Positions 25,887 through 33,125 of a stretch of 64,000 bases of DNA are shown here, in pieces. This stretch comes from DASQPA01 sp963757335 (GTDB lineage Bacteria; Acidobacteriota; Thermoanaerobaculia; Multivoradales; UBA5704). Below the pieces are notes generated by a model. That model worked only from the letters and a program-made list of their open reading frames with translations. It was not told the origin of the DNA and searched no databases. The DNA is taken from NCBI GenBank assembly GCA_963757335.1, contig CAVWRJ010000025.1, forward strand, positions 124,001-188,000, given 5' to 3'. How positions within the stretch are numbered: position 1 is the stretch's first letter; every line of letters begins with the position of its first letter. The position numbers and the translations under genes were made by a program.

Positions 25887-26723
25887 TTGAGCGCGCCCGT
25901 CATCGAGATCCACGACCTGACCAAGGTCTACCGCATGGGCGAGGTCGAGGTGCGCGCCCTGGCCGGTGTCTCCCTGCTCGTCGAGCGCGGCGATTTCGTC
26001 GCCATCATGGGCCCGTCGGGCTCCGGCAAGTCGACTCTCATGAACATCCTGGGCTGCCTCGACCGGCCCACCGCGGGCACCTACCAGCTCGACGGCATCG
26101 ACGTCTCCCGCCTCGACCGCGACGGCCGGGCCGAGATCCGGAACGCCAAGATCGGCTTCGTCTTCCAGAGCTTCAACCTGCTGGCGCGGACCCGGGCGGT
26201 GGAGAACGTGGAGCTCCCCCTCCTCTACAGCGACAAGGGGCTCTCCGCCCCCGAGCGCTCCCGTCTCTGCCGCCGCGCCCTCACCCAGGTGGGCCTGGGC
26301 GGCCGCGAGGACCATTATCCGTCGCAGCTCTCCGGCGGCCAGCAGCAGCGGGTGGCGATCGCCCGCGCTCTCGTCACCGACCCCGCGATCCTCCTGGCCG
26401 ACGAGCCGACCGGCAACCTCGACTCGCGCACCTCGGAGGAGATCATCGCCATCTTCCAGGGCTTGAACGACGCCGGCAAGACCGTCGTCCTCATCACCCA
26501 CGAGCCGGATATCGCGGCGCACGCCCGGCGGGTCGTCTACGTTCGTGACGGCCTGATCTGGCGCGACGAGCGAATCGTCCAGGTGCGGGCGAATCTGGGC
26601 GAGGGGGCGGCGGGGGAGGAGCCGGCCATCGTCTTCCCCTTCACCATCGCGCCCCCCGGTTCGATGTCGCCCCTGTCACCGCCAGCGCAGATGTCGCAGA
26701 TGCCACCCGGAGGTAACCGATGA
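25887..26723 (+). CDS. MacB-type ABC transporter ATP-binding protein
   Basis: 278 residues from TTG 25887. Walker A GPSGSGKSTLMNILGC, Q-loop FVFQSFNLLARTRAVENVEL, signature LSGGQQQRVAIARAL, Walker B ILLADEPTGNLDS and the H-loop LITHEPDIAA are intact, as in the MacB/LolD family. The C-terminal 35 residues are a Pro/Met-rich extension (SPLSPPAQMSQMPPGGNR) made by a short DNA repeat. It energises the permease encoded next, whose ATG overlaps its stop (ATGA at 26720). Confidence 0.9.
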   Translation: MSAPVIEIHDLTKVYRMGEVEVRALAGVSLLVERGDFVAIMGPSGSGKSTLMNILGCLDRPTAGTYQLDGIDVSRLDRDGRAEIRNAKIGFVFQSFNLLARTRAVENVELPLLYSDKGLSAPERSRLCRRALTQVGLGGREDHYPSQLSGGQQQRVAIARALVTDPAILLADEPTGNLDSRTSEEIIAIFQGLNDAGKTVVLITHEPDIAAHARRVVYVRDGLIWRDERIVQVRANLGEGAAGEEPAIVFPFTIAPPGSMSPLSPPAQMSQMPPGGNR

Positions 26724-27949
26724 AGATTTCCGCTCTCCGTCTGTGGAACATCACCAAGGTCGGCCTGATGGCGATCTCGCGCAACAAGATGCGCTCGCTC
26801 TTGACCATGCTGGGGATCATCATCGGGGTGGCCTGCGTCATCACGATGGTGGCGGTGGGCACCGGCGCCTCGAGCTCTATCCAGGCGACGATCAACTCGC
26901 TGGGCACGAACTTCATCATGATCTTCCCCGGCGCCTCCACTCAGGGCGGGGCGCGGACCTTCAGCGACCAGTCGAAGCTCACGCCGGACGATGTCGATGC
27001 GATCAAGAGCGAGTGCCCGGCGGTCTCCTACGCCTCGCCCTCGGCCCGCGTCGCGGCCCAGGTGGTGGCGGGCGAGCTCAACTGGGGGACCTCGATCTAC
27101 GGTGTGAACCTGGACTGGCCGTTCATCCGGGCCTGGAACGTGGCGGAGGGGGACTTCTTCACCGACGTCGACATCCGCTCCTCGGCCAAGGTCTGCGTCC
27201 TCGGTGCCACGGTGGCCGAGAACCTCTTCCCGGCCGGCAACGCGGTGGGCTCTTCCATCCGGGTCAAGCACGTCCCCTTCAAGGTGGTGGGCGTGCTCGA
27301 GCGGAAGGGTGGCAACATGATGGGGCAGGACCAGGACGACCAGATCATCGGCCCCTACACCACGGTGATGAAGCAGCTCATGGGCTCGCCGCGGATCGGC
27401 CAGGTTCTCATCTCGGCGCGCTCGGCGGCCGACGTGGCCGAGGCGCAGATCGAGATCGACGCCCTCCTCCGCCAGCGCCACCGCATCCCTCCCGGCCAGG
27501 ACAGCGACTTCACCATGCGCTCCCAGGAGGAGATCGCCTCGACCTCCGCCCAGACCTCGAAAACCCTCTCGATCCTCCTCGGCTCAGCGGCCGCCATCTC
27601 GCTCCTCGTCGGCGGGATCGGCATCATGAACATCATGCTGGTCTCGGTCACCGAGCGCACGAGAGAGATCGGCGTCCGCCTGGCGATCGGCGCCAAGGGC
27701 CGCCACGTCCTCATCCAGTTCCTCCTCGAGGCGATCGCCCTCTCGGTTGTCGGCGGCGCCATCGGCGTCGCCCTGGGTGTCGTCGCTCCCTACCTGGTCA
27801 CCCGCTTCGCCGGCATGCCTACCCAGGTGAGCACGGGTTCCGTGGCTCTCGCCTTCGGTTTCGCCGCGGCGATCGGGGTCTTCTTCGGGTTCTACCCGGC
27901 GCGGAAAGCGTCGCGGCTCGATCCGATCGACGCTCTGCGCTACGAGTAA
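26720..27949 (+). CDS. MacB/FtsX-type ABC transporter permease
   Basis: 409 residues. First membrane helix near residues 20-45 (RSLLTMLGIIIGVACVITMV), a large periplasmic domain (about 50-270, MacB_PCD) and three C-terminal helices forming the FtsX domain (LLGSAAAISLLVGGIGIMNI; SVTERTREIGVRLAIGAKGR; GFAAAIGVFFGFYPARKASR). The sequence TERTREIGVRLAIGA is diagnostic. With the adaptor and ATPase it forms a tripartite MacAB-like efflux or lipid/peptide export pump. Separate ATPase and permease genes are the usual arrangement in this phylum. Confidence 0.9.
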   Translation: MKISALRLWNITKVGLMAISRNKMRSLLTMLGIIIGVACVITMVAVGTGASSSIQATINSLGTNFIMIFPGASTQGGARTFSDQSKLTPDDVDAIKSECPAVSYASPSARVAAQVVAGELNWGTSIYGVNLDWPFIRAWNVAEGDFFTDVDIRSSAKVCVLGATVAENLFPAGNAVGSSIRVKHVPFKVVGVLERKGGNMMGQDQDDQIIGPYTTVMKQLMGSPRIGQVLISARSAADVAEAQIEIDALLRQRHRIPPGQDSDFTMRSQEEIASTSAQTSKTLSILLGSAAAISLLVGGIGIMNIMLVSVTERTREIGVRLAIGAKGRHVLIQFLLEAIALSVVGGAIGVALGVVAPYLVTRFAGMPTQVSTGSVALAFGFAAAIGVFFGFYPARKASRLDPIDALRYE

Positions 27950-27982
27950 GGGAGGCGCCCTGGGTACGGCCGCCGTCCCGTG

Positions 27983-28381
27983 CTACGCGGCGTGGGTTGT
28001 CCGGCCGACACTCTTTGTGCCTTTGGCTGCGGCTCGCGACGTCGCGGTCTTCTTCTTCGTCGGTCGAATAGAGTGCGAAATTGCCTTCGCCAGATCCTGC
28101 CGAGTGGCTCCCAGGACCAGCATGCAGCGGAAGAGCGTGTCGAGAGATGTCGACTCGGAAGAGCTCTCCAGCTTCGAGACTCGGGCTTGCCCAGTGCCGA
28201 TCATGCGCGCGAGATCTGCCTGACTGAGCGAACGCACTTCGCGCAGCTCACGAATCGCCTCCGCGACCGCGACCTTCATTTCGACCAGCTCTTCCTCGGC
28301 CTTGGTGAGACCGAACAATTCGCCTACTGTGCCAAACTTGAAGCCGGCAGCCTCAAGGCGACTCTTGCGATCTGGGTCCAT
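27983..28381 (-). CDS. XRE-family antitoxin (HigA-like)
   Basis: 132 residues from ATG 28381, preceded by AAGGGGAG at good spacing. A GTG at 28402 that overlaps the toxin stop would add seven residues. The helix-turn-helix is ELREVRSLSQADLARMIGTG and QARVSKLESSSESTSLDTLF, near the middle; the C-terminus is Lys/Thr-rich (RPTKKKTATSRAAAKGTKSV). It lies directly downstream of a HigB/RelE-type toxin in the toxin-first order typical of higBA. It is expected to neutralise the toxin and to repress the pair through the palindrome at 28751-28766. Confidence 0.75.
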   Translation of the reverse strand: MDPDRKSRLEAAGFKFGTVGELFGLTKAEEELVEMKVAVAEAIRELREVRSLSQADLARMIGTGQARVSKLESSSESTSLDTLFRCMLVLGATRQDLAKAISHSIRPTKKKTATSRAAAKGTKSVGRTTHAA

Positions 28382-28398
28382 ACCTACTCCCCTTGGCG

Positions 28399-28737
28399 TC
28401 ACGCCTCTCTAAACATGCGCAAGCGCCTCCGACAAATCTGGATCCACCGTTGCGGCGTCGCCTGCGTCTTCTTCTGGAACACCCCGAGCACCAGTATCAA
28501 CTCGTCCGCGACATGATAGAAGACTCGCCATTCCGACTTGTCCGCGGTCAGCCGCAACTCATGGCAACCGGGGCCAATGTCCGCCATTGGCTTGGAGATC
28601 GGAGGCCCAAGGCTATGGCCCTTCTGGGAGAGCCGGAGAAGGTATCCTGCATCGATCCTGGCTTGAGCCGGCATCGGCGGACTGCTGAGCGGCTCCGCCC
28701 CACTCGCCCATCCCAACAGCTTCTCCCGCCTCCCCAT
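28399..28737 (-). CDS. HigB/RelE-family (Gp49-like) toxin
   Basis: 112 residues. The C-terminal two thirds match the phage-derived Gp49-like/HigB family: GPPISKPMADIGPGCHELRL, then EWRVFYHVADELILVLGVFQ and KKTQATPQRWIQICRRRLRM. Family members cleave mRNA on the ribosome; the conserved RVFYH and FQKKTQ segments carry the basic residues used. The N-terminal 25 residues look poor for the family, so the true start may differ (a frame change or later start is possible). It overlaps the antitoxin frame by a few bases if the GTG start of the latter is used. Confidence 0.7.
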   Translation of the reverse strand: MGRREKLLGWASGAEPLSSPPMPAQARIDAGYLLRLSQKGHSLGPPISKPMADIGPGCHELRLTADKSEWRVFYHVADELILVLGVFQKKTQATPQRWIQICRRRLRMFREA

Positions 28738-28750
28738 GGCTTGGCAGTGT

Positions 28751-28766
28751 ATGACGCATCCGTCAT
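28751..28766. promoter_or_regulatory. palindrome upstream of the toxin-antitoxin pair
   Basis: ATGACG-CATC-CGTCAT, a perfect 6-bp inverted repeat with a 4-base spacer, 13 bases upstream of the toxin start. This is the expected place for an operator bound by the antitoxin or toxin-antitoxin complex. Only position and symmetry support it. Confidence 0.45.
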
Positions 28767-28831
28767 GGAGTCAAAGGGTGAAGGTCTTGGCTCCTGCCGT
28801 CAAAACGGATGCCGGTCGGGGCGGGCCCTTC

Positions 28832-30211
28832 CTATCCCATGAACCCCAGATCCGGCCGGTTGAACCGGCCGAGGTTGGGGAAGATCGTCCCCATATCCTC
28901 GTTGCCCACACCGAACCACCGCGCGAGGGTCGCCGAGTACTCGTCGACCGAGGTAGTCGGAATCCATCGGCCCTGGCCGGAGTCGTCGGGGCCGTCCTCC
29001 ACCAGGGTCGGTACCGCTCCATAGATGTTCCCTCCTGTGACCGCGCCGCCGACGACGAGCTGGTGGCTGCCCCAGCCGTGGTCGGAGCCGGCGCCGTTGC
29101 TGGGGAAGGTGCGGCCGAAGTCGGAGGCGGTGAAGGTGGTCACGCCGTTCGCCACGCCGAGCTCGACGGTGGCGTTGTAGAAGGCGGTCAGGCAGGTCGA
29201 GAGGTCGGAGAAGAGCCCGTTTTGGGCGGCGATCTGGTCGCCGTGAGTGTCGTAGCCGTCGGCGGCGCAGAAGAAGACCTGGCGGGAGAGGCCCAGGGCG
29301 GCACGGACCGAGATCAGCTCCGCCACCATGTGCAGCTGGCGGCCGAGGTCGGTGTCGGGGAAGGCCGTGGTGAGGGCCGGCGCCTGGGCTAACGCCGTCT
29401 GCAGGAGCTGGTTGTTGTCGAGGGCCCGCCTCGTCACGTCGCCGGCGGCATTGACGAGGAGGTTCCCTGTCGAGGTGCCGAGGAGGCTCCGGATGGCGCG
29501 CGAGACCGGGTCGCCGTCGGGGCCGTCGGTGAAGCCGTCCAAACCCAAGCTGCCATCGGGCGAGATCTGGTACTGAGTGACGACGTCCCCCACCTGGAAG
29601 ACGTTCGAGCCCGCGACCGACATGCTCATCGAGACCTGGGCGTTGCCGTTCAACGTCCGCAGGAGGTCGGCGGTGCGGCCGCCCCAGCCGGTGCGGGGCG
29701 GCTGGTCGGGGATCGAGGTCTGCCAGTGGACCTGCTGGTCGCTGTGCGAGAAGAGCTGCGGCGGCGCCGCCACGCTGCCATTCAAAAACTGGCCGCGGGT
29801 GAGCGGCGCGACGAGCGGCCCGGCGTTGGCGAGGATCGCCATCCGATGCTGGGCGAAGAGCCCCTGGAGCCCGGTCAGGCTGGGGTGGAGCCCCCAGGTG
29901 CGGCCGTCCGACGTCGTCGGAGTGATCGGCAGGAGCGACCCCTGGGGGAGGGCGAGGGCCCCACGGCCGGCGGCGTAGCCCGCGTAGTCGATCCCGGTGC
30001 GCGGCACCAGCAGGTTGTTGCTGTCGTTGCCGCCGTAGAGGAAGAGGCAGACCAGTGCCTTGTAGTCGCCGGCCACCCGCGGCCTCGGCGGGAGGGTGGC
30101 AGCGGCGGCGGCGTTGATGTTGCCGAGGTCGAACAGGGTGCGGACGATCGACGTGCTCCCCACGGCGGCGCAGACCGAGTGGCGGAGGAACTGGCGGCGG
30201 CTGGTAGTCAT
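28832..30211 (-). CDS. DUF1501 domain protein, Tat-exported
   Basis: 459 residues. The N-terminus MTTSRRQFLRHSVCAAVG has a twin-arginine signal (SRRQFL). The body carries the DUF1501 pattern: YKALVCLFLYGGNDSNNLLV, WGLHPSLTGLQGLFAQHRMA, FFCAADGYDTHGDQIAAQNG, FTASDFGRTFPSNGAGSDHG. The D-T-H and S-D-H-G-W-G motifs resemble the alkaline-phosphatase/sulfatase superfamily metal sites, so a hydrolase role is plausible, but no member has a well-defined function that I know. It is 15 bases downstream of the DUF1800 gene; the two families are habitually paired. Confidence 0.88.
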   Translation of the reverse strand: MTTSRRQFLRHSVCAAVGSTSIVRTLFDLGNINAAAAATLPPRPRVAGDYKALVCLFLYGGNDSNNLLVPRTGIDYAGYAAGRGALALPQGSLLPITPTTSDGRTWGLHPSLTGLQGLFAQHRMAILANAGPLVAPLTRGQFLNGSVAAPPQLFSHSDQQVHWQTSIPDQPPRTGWGGRTADLLRTLNGNAQVSMSMSVAGSNVFQVGDVVTQYQISPDGSLGLDGFTDGPDGDPVSRAIRSLLGTSTGNLLVNAAGDVTRRALDNNQLLQTALAQAPALTTAFPDTDLGRQLHMVAELISVRAALGLSRQVFFCAADGYDTHGDQIAAQNGLFSDLSTCLTAFYNATVELGVANGVTTFTASDFGRTFPSNGAGSDHGWGSHQLVVGGAVTGGNIYGAVPTLVEDGPDDSGQGRWIPTTSVDEYSATLARWFGVGNEDMGTIFPNLGRFNRPDLGFMG

Positions 30212-30226
30212 GCTCGCTCTCCTTCT

Positions 30227-32983
30227 CTAGCGCTGGACCAGGTACTCCGGCGAGGTCACGATCAGGCGCAGGGCGGCCTGGACCCGGTCGGTGGGGTCGG
30301 CGAGCGACGGATCGCTCAGAGTATTGATGAGGATCGTCCGCATCGCCGGCGACATCCCGTTCGCCATCAATTGGAGGTTCAACGCGTCGACCACCGCCGT
30401 GGGACCCCCGGCGCCCCCGGCGATCGACACCAGGGTGCCAATGTCGAGCTTCACCACGTCGGTGTTGTCGCCGGTGTTGTCGAAGCCGTAGTAGATGACG
30501 TAGAACATGAAGTTGGCGCTGCCGATGGCCGAGGTCTCGGTGAAGATCTGGAACTCCGGCGAGGCGAGACCCGCGCTGGCGATGGCGCCGGGGAGCGAGA
30601 AGTCCGGCTTGAAGAAGTTGAAGACGGTGGGGGAGCGGAGCGGGTTCTGGGCCAGGCCGAAGGCCGGGTCCTCCAGGTACCAGAAGCGGAACTTGCCCGA
30701 GGGTGCCGCGGCGTTGAAGGCGCGGAGCAGGTGCCCGAGGCGGACGATCGGCTCGCGCAGGTGGCCGTATCCCTGGTTGCCGGTGACCGCCTCCGCCCGC
30801 GCCTCGTAGTCTTCGAGGATCGTCCGGATCACCGCCTGGAGGTCGCCGCGCACCCCGTGCCCGTTGTCGGCAAAGGCCTGGGCCACCCGGTAGACATAGG
30901 CCGGGCTCGGGTTGCTCGTCACCAGTCGCTCGATGAGCAGGCGGGCGATGAAGGGGCCCACGTTGGGGTGGTTGAAGATGGCGTCGAGAGCCGATTTCAA
31001 GTCCTGGGCCGGAGTGGCACCGGCGGCCGTCATCGCGCCGCCCAGGAGGAGCTTGGGGCCGTCCGAGTGGTGGCTCGGCCAGACCGCCATGGGGACGCGC
31101 CAGTTCTCGGCCGGGTTGTAGAAGACGTCGGGGTCGGTGGTGTCGTTGCCGCCGAAGCTCCAGCCGGTGAAGACCCGGGCGAAGCCCATGACGTTGTCCT
31201 GGCCGTAGGTCGGGATGGGCAAGCCTCGCCCGTCGATCTGGAGAGTGCCGTCGGGGAAGACCCGGTTGAGGCCGATCGAGAACAGCTGGAGGATCTCTCT
31301 GGCATAGTTCTCGTTCGGGATCTGGCCGATGGAGGGGTCTTCCTTGTCGTTCCCCAGCATGTTGAGGTAGGCCCCCATCGCCGGGCTCAGGGTGACGTCC
31401 TCCAGGAGCTGCCGGTAGTTGCCGAAGGCATCGCGCTCCAGAAGGTCCATATAGCTGGCGAGCCCGTCGGGCGCGTTGCCGAGCGCCGAGCTGGCGTCGG
31501 AGACGACGAAGATCTCCGAGAGCGCGAGGGCGACCCGCTGGCGGAGCGGATCGGGCGCCTGGACCGCCTGCTTCCAGATCGACTCCATCACCTGGTTCGA
31601 GGAGGGGGCCTCGCCCGCGGCGACCGCGGCGTCCAGATAGGCGAGGTGCGAGGTCCGCGGCGCCTGGAACTGCTGGTTGAGCCAGGCGTCGAAGCCCTGG
31701 GTCTCAAGCGCGGTGATCTCGGCCGGGGTCGGGCCGTAGGTCGCCTGGGTGAGGAAGCGTGCCGCGTCCCGGGCGGTCGGCGGCCCTGTGGGGAGGGGCG
31801 GCGGCGGGGGAGGCGGCGTGAAGACCTGGCTGCCGGTCGAGAGGAGGAACTGACCGCGGATCTCCCCCGAAGGGTAGCGCGAGGTGTGGATGTTGAGGTA
31901 GGTCCGGCCGGAGCGGATGGCGTCGGCGATCTGGGGGACGGTGGTGGTGCCCACCGGCACGAAGGTCCACAGATAGGAGCCGTCCGGCTGCGGGGGGGTG
32001 GCATCGATGTCGAAGAGGATCGGGCCGCTGACGCCGGGATCGGCGGGACCGTGGATGTGCTCGCTGATCTTCGGCGTCGTCAGGTTCGTGTAGTGGAAGC
32101 GGAGGACCGCCGAGAGTCCGTCGGCGGCAAGGAGGAGCGTCGCCGAGCCCGAGCCGGGGGACGACGACATCCCCTGGGAGGTGAGGGTCGCGAGGAAAAG
32201 GGTCGGCAGGCTGCCGAGGGTATAGACGCCGGAGACGACGGCGCTGTCGGTCAGGCCGTCCAGGTAGGCGATGGCCTGGACCGTGACGGTGCCGGCGATA
32301 GCGAAGGCTCCGGTGTAGACGGTCCCCGTGGTGCGGGTCGGCGCGCTGCCGTCGGTCGTGTAGCGGATCTGGGCGCCCGGGGTGCTGGTCAGGAGGGTGA
32401 CGGTCTGGCTGGAGCTGTAGGTGCCGGGCGGGGGAGTGAGGACCGGTGGGGCGACCGCGGTCGAGTCGGTGCCCGCTGGCGCGAAGTAGCCGCCGATGTC
32501 GATGATGACGTGGACGCCGCCCGACGCGAGCCCGGCGGCGCAGGCGATCCCGCCGTCCGCCCCCAGGGAGAGGATGGCGTTGTTGGCGCGCACCTGGTTG
32601 GCCGAGTAGTTGATCGTCGAGGCCAGGGGCTGAGCACCGGCGGCCGGGAAGAGGGTGAGGAAGCCGGGAGTGCTCGGCCCCACGACGGTGATGTTGGCCG
32701 AGACCGCCGTGGCGCCGGTCGAGATCCCGCAGCGCCCGGCGAGGTTCCACACCCGCTTCGAGCCGGCGGCGAGCGCCGGCCCGCCGTAGGGGTCGGTCGC
32801 GTTCCGGGTGTCGACGGCCCGGCAGGGTTTGACCGTGAAGTAGCTGCCCGCCCCCTGTGCCCGGGCTGGAGCGGCGAGGAGAAGGAGGGTGGCGAGAGCG
32901 AAAAGGCCGGAGGCGAGGCGCCGGAGGGCGCCCGGTGGCGGATGGTACGGCCGAACGGCGGCATGCGCGGCGTCTTCCAACAC
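30227..32983 (-). CDS. secreted DUF1800 protein with CHRD and chitobiase-C-like domains
   Basis: About 918 residues. GTG 32983 is preferred because GGAGG lies eight bases upstream; GTG 32992 is an outer alternative. After a signal peptide (GLFALATLLLLAAPARAQ) come: a DTR-type beta domain (YFTVKPCRAVDTRNATDPYG; about 45-165), a chitobiase/hexosaminidase C-terminal-like domain (ITYTTDGS-type, here IRYTTDGSAPTRTTGTVYTG; about 175-255), a CHRD domain (FHYTNLTTPKISEHIHGPAD; about 255-375), a Pro linker, and DUF1800 (ARFLTQATYGPTPAEITALE to the end). CHRD domains occur in superoxide-dismutase-like and chordin-like proteins; the combination suggests an extracellular matrix- or polymer-associated role. 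Function unproven. Operon with the DUF1501 gene. Confidence 0.88.
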   Translation of the reverse strand: MLEDAAHAAVRPYHPPPGALRRLASGLFALATLLLLAAPARAQGAGSYFTVKPCRAVDTRNATDPYGGPALAAGSKRVWNLAGRCGISTGATAVSANITVVGPSTPGFLTLFPAAGAQPLASTINYSANQVRANNAILSLGADGGIACAAGLASGGVHVIIDIGGYFAPAGTDSTAVAPPVLTPPPGTYSSSQTVTLLTSTPGAQIRYTTDGSAPTRTTGTVYTGAFAIAGTVTVQAIAYLDGLTDSAVVSGVYTLGSLPTLFLATLTSQGMSSSPGSGSATLLLAADGLSAVLRFHYTNLTTPKISEHIHGPADPGVSGPILFDIDATPPQPDGSYLWTFVPVGTTTVPQIADAIRSGRTYLNIHTSRYPSGEIRGQFLLSTGSQVFTPPPPPPPLPTGPPTARDAARFLTQATYGPTPAEITALETQGFDAWLNQQFQAPRTSHLAYLDAAVAAGEAPSSNQVMESIWKQAVQAPDPLRQRVALALSEIFVVSDASSALGNAPDGLASYMDLLERDAFGNYRQLLEDVTLSPAMGAYLNMLGNDKEDPSIGQIPNENYAREILQLFSIGLNRVFPDGTLQIDGRGLPIPTYGQDNVMGFARVFTGWSFGGNDTTDPDVFYNPAENWRVPMAVWPSHHSDGPKLLLGGAMTAAGATPAQDLKSALDAIFNHPNVGPFIARLLIERLVTSNPSPAYVYRVAQAFADNGHGVRGDLQAVIRTILEDYEARAEAVTGNQGYGHLREPIVRLGHLLRAFNAAAPSGKFRFWYLEDPAFGLAQNPLRSPTVFNFFKPDFSLPGAIASAGLASPEFQIFTETSAIGSANFMFYVIYYGFDNTGDNTDVVKLDIGTLVSIAGGAGGPTAVVDALNLQLMANGMSPAMRTILINTLSDPSLADPTDRVQAALRLIVTSPEYLVQR

Positions 32984-33031
32984 CTTCCGCACCTCCAGAC
33001 TCTGATTTTGACTGCGGGAGAGAGCCTAGCA

Positions 33032-33060
33032 GACATATTCATCGACATCAATAAATACAA
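33032..33060 (-). promoter_or_regulatory. candidate promoter of the DUF1800-DUF1501 operon
   Basis: On the minus strand TTGTAT (33055-33060) and TATGTC (33032-33037) are separated by 17 bases in an AT-rich patch, about 50 bases before the start of the DUF1800 gene. The match to consensus is only fair. Confidence 0.35.
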
Positions 33061-33072
33061 CCGGAAGAGAGC

Positions 33073-33099
33073 GGCGGGAGACCGTTCCAGTCTCCCGCC
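33073..33099 (-). terminator. hairpin terminator of the subtilisin-like gene
   Basis: Perfect 10-bp stem GGCGGGAGAC (33073-33082) and GTCTCCCGCC (33090-33099) with a 7-base loop, 27 bases after the protease stop codon (minus strand). A moderately T-rich stretch follows in the transcript direction (GCTCTCTTCC, then TTGTATTTATTG). It would also separate this gene from the DUF1800 promoter. Confidence 0.6.
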
Positions 33100-33125
33100 G
33101 GATCTCGGGTCGAAGCCGCCAACCT

